A DNA stretch of 64,000 nt from Marmoricola sp. (GTDB lineage: Bacteria > Actinomycetota > Actinomycetes > Propionibacteriales > Nocardioidaceae), in the NCBI GenBank assembly GCA_025965195.1, contig JAOPXK010000029.1, positions 1 through 64,000 on the forward strand, given 5' to 3'. This document shows positions 9,962 to 18,363 of this stretch, piece by piece (the stretch's first letter is position 1; every line of letters starts with the position of its first letter). A model generated the notes under the pieces. It saw only the letters and a list, made by a program, of their open reading frames with translations. It made no database searches and was not told the origin of the DNA. The position numbers and the translations under genes are program-made.

Positions 9962-10992
9962 GTGAGGTGGCACCTCGCTCCCCCGGTGTCGTCGGTGATC
10001 GGAAGGTAACTTCCGCCGGGCAGCTTGATCCGTCCCTGGAACTGGCAGAGGTAGAAGTTGAAGAACGAGCCGTAGATCGCCGTACGACCGATCTTGGTGA
10101 GCTTGATCGGCAGGATCTGCAGTGCCCGGTCGATCTCGTCCTTGCCCTTGTCGAGGTTGGTCGCGACACCACGCAGGCCCTTGACGTCCTGGACGAACGA
10201 CGGCCGGATCCCGGTGGCGAGATCGGCGGTCTGCTGGGTCAGGTTGGAGACCGAGTCGAGGGAGTCGAAGATGACGTTCCTGTCCTGGTTGAGACCGTGC
10301 AGGAAGGTCTTGAGCTGGACGATCAGGTCGGAGAACTGTGCATTGCGGCTGGTGAACGTCTTGAGTACGACGTTGAGGTTGTTGATCAGCGAGCCGATCA
10401 CCTGGTCGCGGTCGGCCAGCGTCTGGGTGATCGATGCCGTGCTCTGCAGCAGCCCTTCGAGGTTGCCGCCCTCACCCTGGAAGACCTGGATCAGCTCGTA
10501 GGAGAGCTTGTTGATGTCGGTCGGGCTCAGGGCGGCGAAGAGCGGCTTGAACCCGTTGAACAAGACGGTCAGGTCGAGGGCGGGCTGGGTGCGCGACATC
10601 GGGATCGTCGCGCCCGCCGGCAGTGGGGCGGTGTTGCCGGCACCCTCGGACACCGAGAGGTAGCGCTGGCCGACGAGGTTGCGGTAGCGGATCGCCACGT
10701 TGGAGGACTGCGTCACGATCGTCGACTTGGCGACGGAGAACTCGATCTCGGCACGCGTCCGGTCGATGATCTTCACGTTCTTGACGCTGCCGACCTTCAC
10801 ACCGGCGACGCGGATGTCATCGCCCTTGACCACGCCGGTGGCGTCGGTGAAGACCGCGTCATAGGTCCGGCTGGCCTGGAAGGTGAAGTTGCCGATCAGG
10901 ACGACGAGTACGCCGGTCGACAGGGTGGTCACGATGATGAAGATCATCAGCTTGACGAGGTCGCCAGAGGTGCGCTTGTCGAGGAACTTCAT
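9958..10992 (-). CDS. mceB: MCE family protein, MceB position
   Basis: This is the second Mce subunit, 344 residues, beginning MKFLDKRTSGDLVKLMIF. It has one membrane anchor, the MCE domain (YDAVFTDATGVVKGDDIRVAG, YRNLVGQRYLSV) and a helical tail rich in Leu/Asn/Gln, with a short C-terminal segment holding two Cys (FYLCQFQG, GGARCHLT) that could form a disulfide outside the membrane. Its ATG overlaps the mceA stop as ATGA. Confidence 0.94.
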   Translation of the reverse strand: MKFLDKRTSGDLVKLMIFIIVTTLSTGVLVVLIGNFTFQASRTYDAVFTDATGVVKGDDIRVAGVKVGSVKNVKIIDRTRAEIEFSVAKSTIVTQSSNVAIRYRNLVGQRYLSVSEGAGNTAPLPAGATIPMSRTQPALDLTVLFNGFKPLFAALSPTDINKLSYELIQVFQGEGGNLEGLLQSTASITQTLADRDQVIGSLINNLNVVLKTFTSRNAQFSDLIVQLKTFLHGLNQDRNVIFDSLDSVSNLTQQTADLATGIRPSFVQDVKGLRGVATNLDKGKDEIDRALQILPIKLTKIGRTAIYGSFFNFYLCQFQGRIKLPGGSYLPITDDTGGARCHLT

Positions 10993-12269
10993 CCGACACT
11001 CACCTTGGTCCCTGCCGCCAGCGGGCCGAAGAGCAGCGTGGTGATGTCGCCGACCTGGTCGATCGGAACGCCGAGCACTGGGGCGGTCAGCGAGTCGATC
11101 AGGTCCTTCGCGGCCTGGGTGCCACCGAAACCGCTGTTGGCGCCGGTCTGGGTCTGGTCGATGTCGGGTGCGGTGCGCTGGTTGTCACCACGGCCCAGGT
11201 TGTTGACCCCGTCGTTGAGGTTCGGGAGCCGCGTGACCGGGTGGTTGGGCAGGCCGGCGCAGTTCGGACCGGGGTCGCCGCCGTAGACCTGCTTGTCAGC
11301 CGCGGTGTAGCCGCGCGGCTGCGCCGGCAGGGTCTCCAGGGAGATGTGGAAGACGAAGCCCCGGAAGGTGCTGGCGAGCAGGGGCGCCTGGTTGGTGATG
11401 CCCTTGAGGAAACAGGGGAAGGTCGGCGAGTACCTCTTCAGCAGGGCGAGCTGCGGCTCCGCGAGCGTGCCCAGCTGGATGATGTTGTCGCCGTTGGCGT
11501 CGAGGAACTGCTTCGAGGTGTTCGAGAACGCGGTCACGTTGTTGAGGAAGTCGTGCAGCTTCGCCTGCCGGCTCACCAGGGTGTTGCCGGTCTTGACGGT
11601 GTTGCGCAGCGTTGCCGCGATCTCGGGCACCACGTCGGCGTACGTCGAGCTGACGGAGGAGAGCTTCTTGATGTCGTCGACGAACTGCGGGACCTGGGGG
11701 TTGAGCCGCTTGAGGTAGTCGTCGAGGGTCACGATGCTGTTGCCGAGCTCCGCGCCGCGGCCTTCGAGCGCGGTGGCGATCGCGTTCAGCGTGTAGTTGA
11801 GCTCAGCCGGCTGCACTGTGCGCAGCAGCGGGTAGATGTCGTTGAGGACCTGCTCGACCTCGACGGGCATCGCCGTCTGGGCGATCTTCGATCCGCTGTG
11901 CAATGCCAGCGCGTTGGGTGCGGCCGGGATGTTGAGCTCGACGTACTTCTCACCGAACAGGGTCTTCGGCAGGATCGAGGCCGTCACGTTGGACGGAATC
12001 TGGCCGATCTTGTCCGGCTTGATGCCGAGCGTCAGCTCCGCGCCGTTGGCGCCGGGCTTCGCGCTGAGGACCTCGCCGACGATGACCCCGCGGACCTTCA
12101 CGTCGGCGCGCTCGGGCAGGTTCAGGCCGACCGTGTCGGTGTGCAGTCCGACCTTGTCGAAGGACAGGAACGTCTGGGAGAAGACCGCGTTGACCAGCCA
12201 GACGCCGAAGACCAGCAGCCCGATGAAGATCAGGCCGAGGACCCGGTGCGTGAAAATCCGTTGGACCAT
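10989..12269 (-). CDS. mceA: MCE family protein, MceA position
   Basis: This is the first Mce subunit, 426 residues. After MVQRIFTHRVLGLIFIGLL it has one anchor, the MCE domain (LSFDKVGLHTDTVGLNL, KTLFGEKYVELNIPA), a helical tail and a C-terminal extension. The ATG at 12269 lies just after the YrbE stop. A TTG two codons earlier would make a TTGA overlap and is also possible, because the rest of this operon uses four-base overlaps. The substrate (sterol, fatty acid or another lipid) cannot be read from the sequence. Confidence 0.93.
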   Translation of the reverse strand: MVQRIFTHRVLGLIFIGLLVFGVWLVNAVFSQTFLSFDKVGLHTDTVGLNLPERADVKVRGVIVGEVLSAKPGANGAELTLGIKPDKIGQIPSNVTASILPKTLFGEKYVELNIPAAPNALALHSGSKIAQTAMPVEVEQVLNDIYPLLRTVQPAELNYTLNAIATALEGRGAELGNSIVTLDDYLKRLNPQVPQFVDDIKKLSSVSSTYADVVPEIAATLRNTVKTGNTLVSRQAKLHDFLNNVTAFSNTSKQFLDANGDNIIQLGTLAEPQLALLKRYSPTFPCFLKGITNQAPLLASTFRGFVFHISLETLPAQPRGYTAADKQVYGGDPGPNCAGLPNHPVTRLPNLNDGVNNLGRGDNQRTAPDIDQTQTGANSGFGGTQAAKDLIDSLTAPVLGVPIDQVGDITTLLFGPLAAGTKVSVG

Positions 12270-12271
12270 CG

Positions 12272-13099
12272 TCAACCAGCCAGCCTGACGGTGGTCGTCG
12301 AGCCCCAGATGGCCATGCTCAGGAACAGGTCGACGACGTTGATCGCCACGATCGACGTTCGCACTGCCCGGCCGACGGCGACACCCACACCGGCAGGTCC
12401 GCCGCTGGCGGTGTAGCCGTGATAGCAGTGGATCATGATCACCATCACGGCAAAGACCAGCACCTTGCCGAAGGACCAGAGCACGTCGCCCGGTGGCAGG
12501 AACAAGTTGAAGTAGTGGTCGTAGGTGCCCTTGCTCTGCCCGAAGAAACTGGTCACGACGAGCCGCGTTGCGAAGTACGACGACAACAGGCCGACGACGT
12601 ACAGCGGCGTGATCGCGATCAGTCCGGCAACCACCCGGGTGGTGACCAGGAACGGCATCGACGGGATGGCCATCACCTCGAGGGCGTCGACCTCCTCGGA
12701 GATCCGCATGGCGCCGAGCTGGGCGGTGAAGCCACAGCCGACGGTCGCGGCGAGTGCGATGCCGGCAATCAGCGGTGAGATCTCACGGGTGTTGAAGTAC
12801 GCCGACACGAAGCCGGAGAATGCCGCGGTGCCGATCTGGTTCAGGGCGGCATAACCCTGCAGACCGACCTCGGTGCCGGTGAAGAACGCCATCGCGGTGA
12901 TCACCCCGACCGTGCCGCCGATGACGGCGAGGGCGCCACTGCCGAGGGTGACCTCGGCAAGGAGACGCATGATCTCCTTGGGGTAGCGCTTGATGGATCG
13001 GGGCGTGGCCCTCAGCGCGCTCAGGTAGAACGCGAGCTCCTCGCCGAGGTTGTCGATCAGTCTCAGCGGGCGTTGGTAGACAGCTCTCAAGTCGGCCAT
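12272..13099 (-). CDS. yrbEB: YrbE/MlaE-type ABC permease, second subunit
   Basis: This is an integral membrane permease of the Mce importer, 275 residues. It has the MlaE core: an amphipathic N-terminal helix, a glycine-rich first helix (GSGALAVIGGTVGVITAM), the conserved cytoplasmic coupling segment AQLGAMRISEEVDALEVMAI that contacts the ATPase, and further helices ending in STTTVRLAG. It follows the first permease gene after a 4-base gap, and its stop lies next to the mceA start. With its paralogue it should form the heterodimeric transmembrane pore. Confidence 0.95.
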   Translation of the reverse strand: MADLRAVYQRPLRLIDNLGEELAFYLSALRATPRSIKRYPKEIMRLLAEVTLGSGALAVIGGTVGVITAMAFFTGTEVGLQGYAALNQIGTAAFSGFVSAYFNTREISPLIAGIALAATVGCGFTAQLGAMRISEEVDALEVMAIPSMPFLVTTRVVAGLIAITPLYVVGLLSSYFATRLVVTSFFGQSKGTYDHYFNLFLPPGDVLWSFGKVLVFAVMVIMIHCYHGYTASGGPAGVGVAVGRAVRTSIVAINVVDLFLSMAIWGSTTTVRLAG

Positions 13100-13103
13100 G
13101 ACG

Positions 13104-13889
13104 TCAACCTGTCTTTGGAGGCACGAGCTGGAAGTAGATCGCGCTCATGACGAAGTTGACGACGAAGAGCAACATGAAGGTGATGACCACGGACTCGTTG
13201 ACTGCGTCACCGACACCCTTCGGACCACCGCCCGCATTCATGCCCTTGTAACAGGCGACGATCGCAGCGATCAGACCGAACACCAGAGCCTTGGCCATGC
13301 CTTGCCAGAGGTCCGGTAGCTGGGCGAGCGCGGTGAAGCTCGCCAGATAGGCACCTGGCGTGCCGTCCTGGAGCACGACGTTGAAGAAGTAGCCACCCAT
13401 CACCCCGACGACACTGACCAGCCCGTTGAGGAAGACCGCGACGAGCATGCAGGCGAGCACACGGGGTACGACGAGCCGCTGGATCGGATCGATGCCGAGC
13501 ACCATCATCGCGTCGAGCTCTTCACGGATCTTGCGTGCGCCGAGGTCGGCCGCGATCGCCGAGCCACCAGCGCCGGCGATCAGCAGCGACGTCGCGATCG
13601 GGCCAGCCTCACGGACAACGGCCAGAACGGATGCCGAACCGGTGAACGACTGCGCACCGAACTGCTTGATCAGGCCGCCGACCTGGAGCGCGATGACGGC
13701 ACCGAACGGGATGGCGACCAGAGCCGTCGGCACGATCGTCACCGACGCGATGAACCAGGCTTGCTGGATGAACTCGCGCGTCTGAAAAGGACGCTTGAAG
13801 AGCGAGCGTCCGACGTCTAGCCCGAAGGCAAAGAGCTTGCCAGCTGTGCCAACTGGCGCAAGGACGCGGCTCGCCACCGCATTGGACAT
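13104..13889 (-). CDS. yrbEA: YrbE/MlaE-type ABC permease, first subunit
   Basis: This is the first permease subunit of the Mce importer, 261 residues. It has the MlaE fold with the coupling segment ADLGARKIREELDAMMVLGI and the GxG-rich helix VVREAGPIATSLLIAGAGG. The start ATG at 13889 lies 6 bases after the ATPase stop. The two YrbE proteins are paralogous and always occur as a pair in actinobacterial mce operons. Confidence 0.95.
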   Translation of the reverse strand: MSNAVASRVLAPVGTAGKLFAFGLDVGRSLFKRPFQTREFIQQAWFIASVTIVPTALVAIPFGAVIALQVGGLIKQFGAQSFTGSASVLAVVREAGPIATSLLIAGAGGSAIAADLGARKIREELDAMMVLGIDPIQRLVVPRVLACMLVAVFLNGLVSVVGVMGGYFFNVVLQDGTPGAYLASFTALAQLPDLWQGMAKALVFGLIAAIVACYKGMNAGGGPKGVGDAVNESVVITFMLLFVVNFVMSAIYFQLVPPKTG

Positions 13890-13895
13890 CTTGGC

Positions 13896-14849
13896 TCAGG
13901 CTCCGATGGTCATGTTCATGTCCTTGGCGAAGGAGCCAGGAGGAGGGGTCACGCCGTTGAGCTTGCACCATTCGCCCGGAGGACGCTGGCTGGCGCGCGG
14001 GATGCCGTTGGAGGGCTCCTGCTGCAACGGGATCGGGGGCAACGGAGGCAGCTCCATGTCCTTCTCCGCCTCAAGCTCGTCGGCGTCCTTCTCCTCGGAC
14101 ATGCCGATCGGGCCGACGACCTGGGCGTTCAGGAACTGGCGGACCACCGGCTCCTCGGAGGACAGCAGCATCTCGCGAGGACCGAACATCGCCAGGTGCT
14201 TGTGGTAGAGCAGGCCGATGTTGTCGGGCACCTTGCGGGCGGTGTTCACGTCGTGGGTGACGATCAGGAAGGTCGCGTTGATCTGCGCGTTGAGGTCGAT
14301 GATCAGCTGGTTCAGGAACGACGTACGCACGGGGTCGAGACCGGAGTCCGGCTCGTCGAAGAGCACGATCTCCGGGTCGAGGACCAGGCCGCGGGCGATG
14401 CCGGCACGCTTGCGCATGCCGCCGGAGATCTCGCCGGGTAGCTTGTCCTCGGTGCCGAGAAGACCGACCAGGTCCATCTTCTCCATCACGATCTTCTTGA
14501 TCTCCGACTCGGACTTCTTGGTGTGCTCGCGGAGCGGGAAGGCGACGTTGTCGTAGAGGTTCATCGAGCCGAACATCGCACCGTCCTGGAACAGCACGCC
14601 GAACAGCTTGCGGATCTCGTAGAGCTCCTTCTCGGGGCAGGACGCGATGTCGGTGCCCTCGATCATGATGCTGCCGTGGTCGGGCTTGAGAAGACCGATG
14701 AGCGTCTTGAGCAGCACCGACTTGCCGGTGCCGGAAGGACCGAGCATTACGCAGATCTCGCCCGCAGGGACCGTAAGGGTCACGTCGTGCCAGATGACCT
14801 GTTTGCCGAAGCTCTTGGTCAGATCCTTGATCTCGATCTCCACGCCCAT
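13896..14849 (-). CDS. mkl: Mce ABC transporter ATPase (Mkl/MlaF type)
   Basis: This is the ATPase that powers the Mce importer, 317 residues. Visible motifs are Walker A GPSGTGKS, Q-loop VLFQDGAM, the Mkl/MlaF-type signature SGGMRKRAGIARG, Walker B IVLFDEPDSGLDP and the H-loop IVTHD. About 85 residues follow the nucleotide-binding domain, rich in Glu and Pro, and probably dock on the permease. The ATG at 14849 has AGGGAG 8 bases upstream; an in-frame extension of 28 residues is not supported. It is the first gene of a ten-gene operon running to 3718. In many actinobacteria the ATPase is encoded away from mce, so this complete set is self-sufficient. Confidence 0.95.
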   Translation of the reverse strand: MGVEIEIKDLTKSFGKQVIWHDVTLTVPAGEICVMLGPSGTGKSVLLKTLIGLLKPDHGSIMIEGTDIASCPEKELYEIRKLFGVLFQDGAMFGSMNLYDNVAFPLREHTKKSESEIKKIVMEKMDLVGLLGTEDKLPGEISGGMRKRAGIARGLVLDPEIVLFDEPDSGLDPVRTSFLNQLIIDLNAQINATFLIVTHDVNTARKVPDNIGLLYHKHLAMFGPREMLLSSEEPVVRQFLNAQVVGPIGMSEEKDADELEAEKDMELPPLPPIPLQQEPSNGIPRASQRPPGEWCKLNGVTPPPGSFAKDMNMTIGA

Positions 14850-15073
14850 TTCGGCGACTCCCTTGTCAGACGACGTCCATCCCGAGCCGACGGACACGGA
14901 ATCCCTCGGCCACCCCCAGCCTCGTGGGTCCAACGAGGTAGCCGGGGGCTAAGTTACGCGACAGTATCGATCGCGTACACGAGTTGGGTACGGCATCTCA
15001 GAAAAACCTTCATCCCGTTGCCGCCGCGCTCCCGGTGCGTGCGGACGCCGACCGGCGGCACCGTCGCGAGACG

Positions 15074-15110
15074 ACGAACGGCCGACCCGGAAACCGGATC
15101 GGCCGTTCGT
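15074..15110 (-). terminator. Hairpin downstream of rplL, likely terminator
   Basis: Two 17-base arms (15074-15090 and 15094-15110) pair with one mismatch around a 3-base AAA loop. It lies about 100 bases after the rplL stop and 225 bases before the mkl start, so it probably ends the rplJL transcript and insulates it from the mce operon. There is no U-run after it, which is common for actinobacterial terminators. Confidence 0.65.
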
Positions 15111-15120
15111 GATGCTCTGA

Positions 15121-15180
15121 GTCACCCCGGGTCACCCCGGGTCACCCTGGGTCAATCTGGGGTGACCCTGTGACTCTGGG
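15121..15180. repeat. 10-base-period tandem repeat
   Basis: Consecutive 10-base units read GTCACCCCGG, GTCACCCCGG, GTCACCCTGG and GTCAATCTGG, followed by an inverted copy containing GGGTGACCC. The period equals about one helical turn. It lies between the rplL stop and the terminator-like hairpin. Confidence 0.85.
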
Positions 15181-15207
15181 GTCAGACAGCGGCGACAGCC
15201 GCGGTGG

Positions 15208-15597
15208 TCACTTGACCGTGACGGTGGCGCCGGCGCCCTCGAGGGCTTCCTTCGCCTTCTCGGCAGCTTCCTTCGTGACGTGCTCGAGGATCGCCTTCGG
15301 AGCGGCCTCGACGAGGTCCTTGGCTTCCTTGAGACCGAGGCTCGTGAGTGCACGAACCTCCTTGATCACGTTGATCTTCTTCTCGCCAGCGGCTTCGAGG
15401 ATGACGTCGAACTCGTCCTGCTCCTCAGCAGCCTCGGCACCGCCGGCGCCGCCGGCAGCGGGGGCAGCGGCAACGGCGACCGGAGCGGCCGCGGTGACGC
15501 CGAAGGTCTCTTCGAACTGCTTAACGAACTCGCTGAGCTCAAGGAGAGTCATCTCCTTGAAGGCCTCGAGCAGCTCGTCGGTGCTGAGCTTCGCCAT
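15208..15597 (-). CDS. rplL: 50S ribosomal protein L7/L12
   Basis: This is the stalk protein L7/L12 of the large ribosomal subunit, which recruits translation GTPases. The 129-residue protein has the N-terminal dimerisation domain ([21 protein letters not shown]), an Ala/Gly/Glu-rich hinge and the C-terminal domain ([33 protein letters not shown]). It lies 68 bases after rplJ on the same strand and is the second gene of the rplJL operon. Confidence 0.99.
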   Translation of the reverse strand: MAKLSTDELLEAFKEMTLLELSEFVKQFEETFGVTAAAPVAVAAAPAAGGAGGAEAAEEQDEFDVILEAAGEKKINVIKEVRALTSLGLKEAKDLVEAAPKAILEHVTKEAAEKAKEALEGAGATVTVK

Positions 15598-15665
15598 GGT
15601 GGCGTTCCCTTCTGTGGTCGGTCCGACGTACGTCGGAACCGGGGTTTCGGTGGGTGGTTGAGGCC

Positions 15666-16343
15666 TCAGGCCTCGGGTGTCTCCTCGGCCGCGGGGGCCT
15701 CAACAGCGTCGGTCGCTTCCGGAGCAGGCTCCTCGGCAACTTCCTCTGGGGTGGTCGCTGGGGTGACCTCCGCGATGTCCTCGGCCGGAGCAGCCGGCAC
15801 GCCGGCACCACCCTTGAGGATCGAGGGGTCCTGCTCCGCCTTCGCCTGCAGGGCGCCGGCGAGCCGGGCAGCCTGGGCGAGCGGGGCGTTGAGCAGGTAG
15901 ACGGCCTGGCTGAGGGACGCGAGCATTGCGCCCGCCATCTTGCCCAGCAGGACCTCGCGGGACTCGAGATCGGCCAGCTTGGCGATCTCCTTGGCGTCCA
16001 CCGAGGCTCCGTCGACGAAACCGCCCTTGATGACAAGAGCGGGGTTTGCCTTGGCGAAGTCACGCAGACCCTTGGCCGCTTCGACCACGTCGCCATTGAT
16101 GAAGGCGATGGCGGTCGGGCCGATGAGGAGGTCGTCGAAGCCTTCGACGCCCGCCTGTCCGGCAGCGATCTTGGTGAGCGTGTTCTTGACCACGGCATAG
16201 TTCGTGGTCTCGCCGAGAATCCGCCGCAGTTCCTGCAGCTGCTTCACGGTGAGACCGCGGTACTCGGTCAGCACAGCACCCGCGGAGTCGTTGAATGCGT
16301 CGACGATCTCCGCGACGGCTGCTGCCTTGTCTGGCCGCGCCAT
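15666..16343 (-). CDS. rplJ: 50S ribosomal protein L10
   Basis: This is L10, the base of the ribosomal stalk, which binds 23S rRNA and several L7/L12 dimers and represses its own operon by binding the mRNA leader. The first 170 residues match the family ([44 protein letters not shown]). A C-terminal tail of about 50 Ala/Pro/Glu residues (residues 175-225) extends beyond the usual length, as in several high-GC actinobacteria. GGAAGGAG precedes the ATG in the leader. Confidence 0.98.
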   Translation of the reverse strand: MARPDKAAAVAEIVDAFNDSAGAVLTEYRGLTVKQLQELRRILGETTNYAVVKNTLTKIAAGQAGVEGFDDLLIGPTAIAFINGDVVEAAKGLRDFAKANPALVIKGGFVDGASVDAKEIAKLADLESREVLLGKMAGAMLASLSQAVYLLNAPLAQAARLAGALQAKAEQDPSILKGGAGVPAAPAEDIAEVTPATTPEEVAEEPAPEATDAVEAPAAEETPEA

Positions 16344-16480
16344 GGGTCTCCTTCCCTTTGCTCAGCACTGGAATGTGCTGGGCCCTCCGCAGGTTGCGGA
16401 GCGCCCGGGCCGGAGACCACGGCAGAAGAACCGTGCCAAATGAAAAACCGCCCAGCGCAAGAGGCACTGGGCGGGCGCGG
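16344..16480 (-). ncRNA. Putative L10 (rplJ) mRNA leader
   Basis: The minus-strand sequence before rplJ can form at least four hairpins in transcript order: CGCCCAGTGCC with its pair plus TTTTT (16443-16473), CACGG..CCGTG, CTCCGC..GCGGAG, and CAGCAC..GTGCTG just upstream of the GGAAGGAG ribosome site. Autoregulation by L10 binding to its leader is known for this operon in many bacteria. Assignment to the Rfam L10 leader family is by position and structure, not by a covariance search. Confidence 0.55.
16442..16473 (-). terminator. Intrinsic-terminator-like hairpin in the rplJ leader
   Basis: Read on the minus strand, arms at 16464-16473 and 16449-16458 pair (CGCCCAGTGC with GCGCTGGGCG) and are followed by GTTTTTC. 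No minus-strand gene lies within 1 kb upstream, so it is more likely an attenuator in the leader than an operon end. Confidence 0.5.
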
Positions 16481-16758
16481 CGCGATCTGATCCGATCGCT
16501 TGCTCACTCTGTGTCACCTGCGCAGGTCGCCCGCTGATGCGGAACGATTAGTCACACTCGAGGAGTACGACGACCGACGGTCTCTGGCTTCGGGATGAAC
16601 GATACGGGCACACCGGCGCACCGGCCAAATCGGCCGGACGACGGCCCACTCGCTCCGGCCGTCGAGTTGTCCCAATCCGGCTTCCGCGGGCGACTCTCGC
16701 GACTAGATTCGGCAACGCGTCGGGGTGGCGCCTCTCGGGCAAGCGGAGTGAGGATGTC
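16481..16758. promoter_or_regulatory. Divergent promoter region, rplJ / DUF5995 gene
   Basis: This interval lies between the rplJ leader and the divergently read gene at 16759. It must hold the rplJL promoter because the upstream rplKA transcript is separated from it by an opposite-strand gene. I found no convincing -35/-10 pair on either strand. Before the plus-strand start, GGAG and AGGA occur 4-10 bases upstream of the GTG. Confidence 0.4.
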
Positions 16759-17457
16759 GTGACTATCCCTGTGACCGAATGGACGAACGCACAGTCCATC
16801 GACGACGTACTCGACCGGATGGAAGCGATCGAGACGTCGTTGCCGGCTTCGGACGGGGTCGCGACCTTCAACCGGATGTACAACCAGGTGACCAAGCTCG
16901 TCCGGGACGCGGTGTCGCAACATCAGTTCGAGGCGGGCGAGTTCCTGGAGCGACTCGACGTCAACTTCGCGAACCTCTACTTCGCCGCGCACCAGGCCGA
17001 TCTCATGGGGACCGAGGTGCCACGGGCCTGGGCGCCGCTCTTCTTGGCCCGGGCCCGGCCCCACACGGTGCCGATCCAGTTCGCCTTCGCCGGCATGAAC
17101 GCGCACATCTCCCACGACCTGCCGTTCGCCGTGGTCACCACCTGCCAGGAGATGGGGGTCATCCCGCGAGAAGACAGTCCGGAGCACGTCGACTACACCG
17201 AGACCAACCGGGTGCTCGCCGAGGCGTCCGAGACGATCAAGGGCTGGTTCATCACCGGCGTGATGGCGCGGCTCGACCAGGCCACCGGCCCGGTCGACGA
17301 TGCGTTCGAGATGTTCGGCATCCACGCCGCCCGAAGCGCCGCTTGGGGAAGCGCCGAGATGCTGTGGCGGCTCAGCGACAATCCCCGGCTCGACGAACTG
17401 TTCCGCAGCGGCCTGAGCCGCAGCGTGGAGATGGCCAACCGCGGCATCTTGTTGTAG
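16759..17457 (+). CDS. DUF5995 family protein
   Basis: This 232-residue soluble protein has no signal peptide. It contains the helical DUF5995-like pattern: DGVATFNRMYNQVTKLV, EFLERLDVNFANLYFAA, a conserved INxHISHDLPFAV-type motif (here GMNAHISHDLPFAV) and a C-terminal WRxAExLWxLxD-type helix. The function of the family is not known. The conserved HxxHD-like residues suggest a metal site, which is inference. It is the only plus-strand gene inside the ribosomal protein block, splitting rplJL from rplKA. The GTG start has GGAG 10 bases upstream. Confidence 0.85.
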   Translation: MTIPVTEWTNAQSIDDVLDRMEAIETSLPASDGVATFNRMYNQVTKLVRDAVSQHQFEAGEFLERLDVNFANLYFAAHQADLMGTEVPRAWAPLFLARARPHTVPIQFAFAGMNAHISHDLPFAVVTTCQEMGVIPREDSPEHVDYTETNRVLAEASETIKGWFITGVMARLDQATGPVDDAFEMFGIHAARSAAWGSAEMLWRLSDNPRLDELFRSGLSRSVEMANRGILL

Positions 17458-17473
17458 CGCTCGCGAAAGCAAC

Positions 17474-17509
17474 CGGCCCGGCCACTCTCCGAGGAGAGGG
17501 ACCGGGCCG
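17474..17509. terminator. Bidirectional terminator hairpin
   Basis: An imperfect hairpin pairs CGGCCCGG (17474-17481) with CCGGGCCG (17502-17509) and CTCTCC with GGAGAG inside it. It lies in the 75-base gap between convergent genes (DUF5995 gene and rplA), so it can end both transcripts. Confidence 0.75.
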
Positions 17510-17532
17510 AAGCACGTGCAGTCAGGCTGTGA

Positions 17533-18246
17533 TCAGGACTCGTCCTCGGCCGCGACGTTCTTGGTGCGGGCCGGGTCGACCGGGACACCGGGGCCCATGG
17601 TCGTCGAGACGGTGATCTTCTTGATGTAGCGGCCCTTGGAGCTGTTGGGCTTGAGACGGAGCACCTCTTCGAGGGCAGTCGCGTAGTTCTCGGCGAGCTG
17701 GAGCTCGGAGAAGGACGCCTTGCCGATGATGAAGTGCAGGTTGGCGTGACGGTCCACGCGGAACTCGATCTTGCCGCCCTTGATGTCGTTGACGGCCTTC
17801 GCCACGTCAGCGGTGACCGTGCCGGTCTTCGGGTTCGGCATCAGGCCACGCGGGCCGAGGACGCGCCCGAGGCGGCCGACCTTGCCCATCATGTCGGGAG
17901 TGGCGACAACGGCGTCGAAGTCGGTCCAGCCGCCGTTGACCTTCTCGATGAGCTCGTCGCCACCGACGATGTCGGCGCCGGCTTCACGGGCGGCATCAGC
18001 CTTCTCGGCGTTTGCGAAGACCAGGACCCTGGCGGTCTTGCCGGTGCCGTGCGGAAGGATGACGGTGCCGCGCACCATCTGGTCGGCCTTGCGAGGGTCG
18101 ACACCCAGGCTCATGGCGATGTCGACGGTCTCGTCGAACTTCTTCTTCGAACCGCCCTTGGCGATCTTGATCGCGGTCAGCGGGGCATAGAGCTCGTTCT
18201 TGTCGAACTGCTCGGCCGCTGCGCGGTAGGTCTTGCTGCGCTGCAT
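17533..18246 (-). CDS. rplA: 50S ribosomal protein L1
   Basis: This is L1 of the ribosomal L1 stalk, which assists exit of tRNA from the E site and binds its own mRNA in many bacteria. The 237-residue protein carries the signature [20 protein letters not shown] and [17 protein letters not shown]. The C-terminus extends by an acidic tail (KNVAAEDES). It follows rplK with a 117-base gap that contains a palindromic repeat. Confidence 0.99.
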   Translation of the reverse strand: MQRSKTYRAAAEQFDKNELYAPLTAIKIAKGGSKKKFDETVDIAMSLGVDPRKADQMVRGTVILPHGTGKTARVLVFANAEKADAAREAGADIVGGDELIEKVNGGWTDFDAVVATPDMMGKVGRLGRVLGPRGLMPNPKTGTVTADVAKAVNDIKGGKIEFRVDRHANLHFIIGKASFSELQLAENYATALEEVLRLKPNSSKGRYIKKITVSTTMGPGVPVDPARTKNVAAEDES

Positions 18247-18330
18247 GTCTGGTCTCTTCTCTGTGTGTCCAGGTGTGGTCGATTTTCGAGCCAGCGCGGC
18301 TCTGCCACTACTTCTCTTGTGGTGCTGAAC

Positions 18331-18354
18331 GTGGTTTCGACTAGCTCAACCACC
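18331..18354. repeat. Palindromic REP-like element, copy 1
   Basis: The sequence GTGGTTTCGACTAGCTCAACC plus ACC forms a near-perfect palindrome lying between rplK and rplA. It matches elements at 21623 and 23273 in layout (GTGGT-TCGA-AGCTC-ACCACC). Confidence 0.75.
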
Positions 18355-18363
18355 GTTGGTCGA

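Larger units (their letters stand above)
14850..15207. other. Gene-free interval between rplL and the mce operon
   Basis: No gene is supported in these 358 bases. The interval holds a strong hairpin (15074-15110) and a 10-base-period tandem repeat (15121-15180), both described separately. The part between the hairpin and the ATPase start (14850-15070) should contain the mce operon promoter, but I cannot place it with confidence. Confidence 0.6.

Noticed and set aside
15121-15180. CRISPR array
   Set aside because: Units are 10 bases without spacers, so this is a simple tandem repeat.
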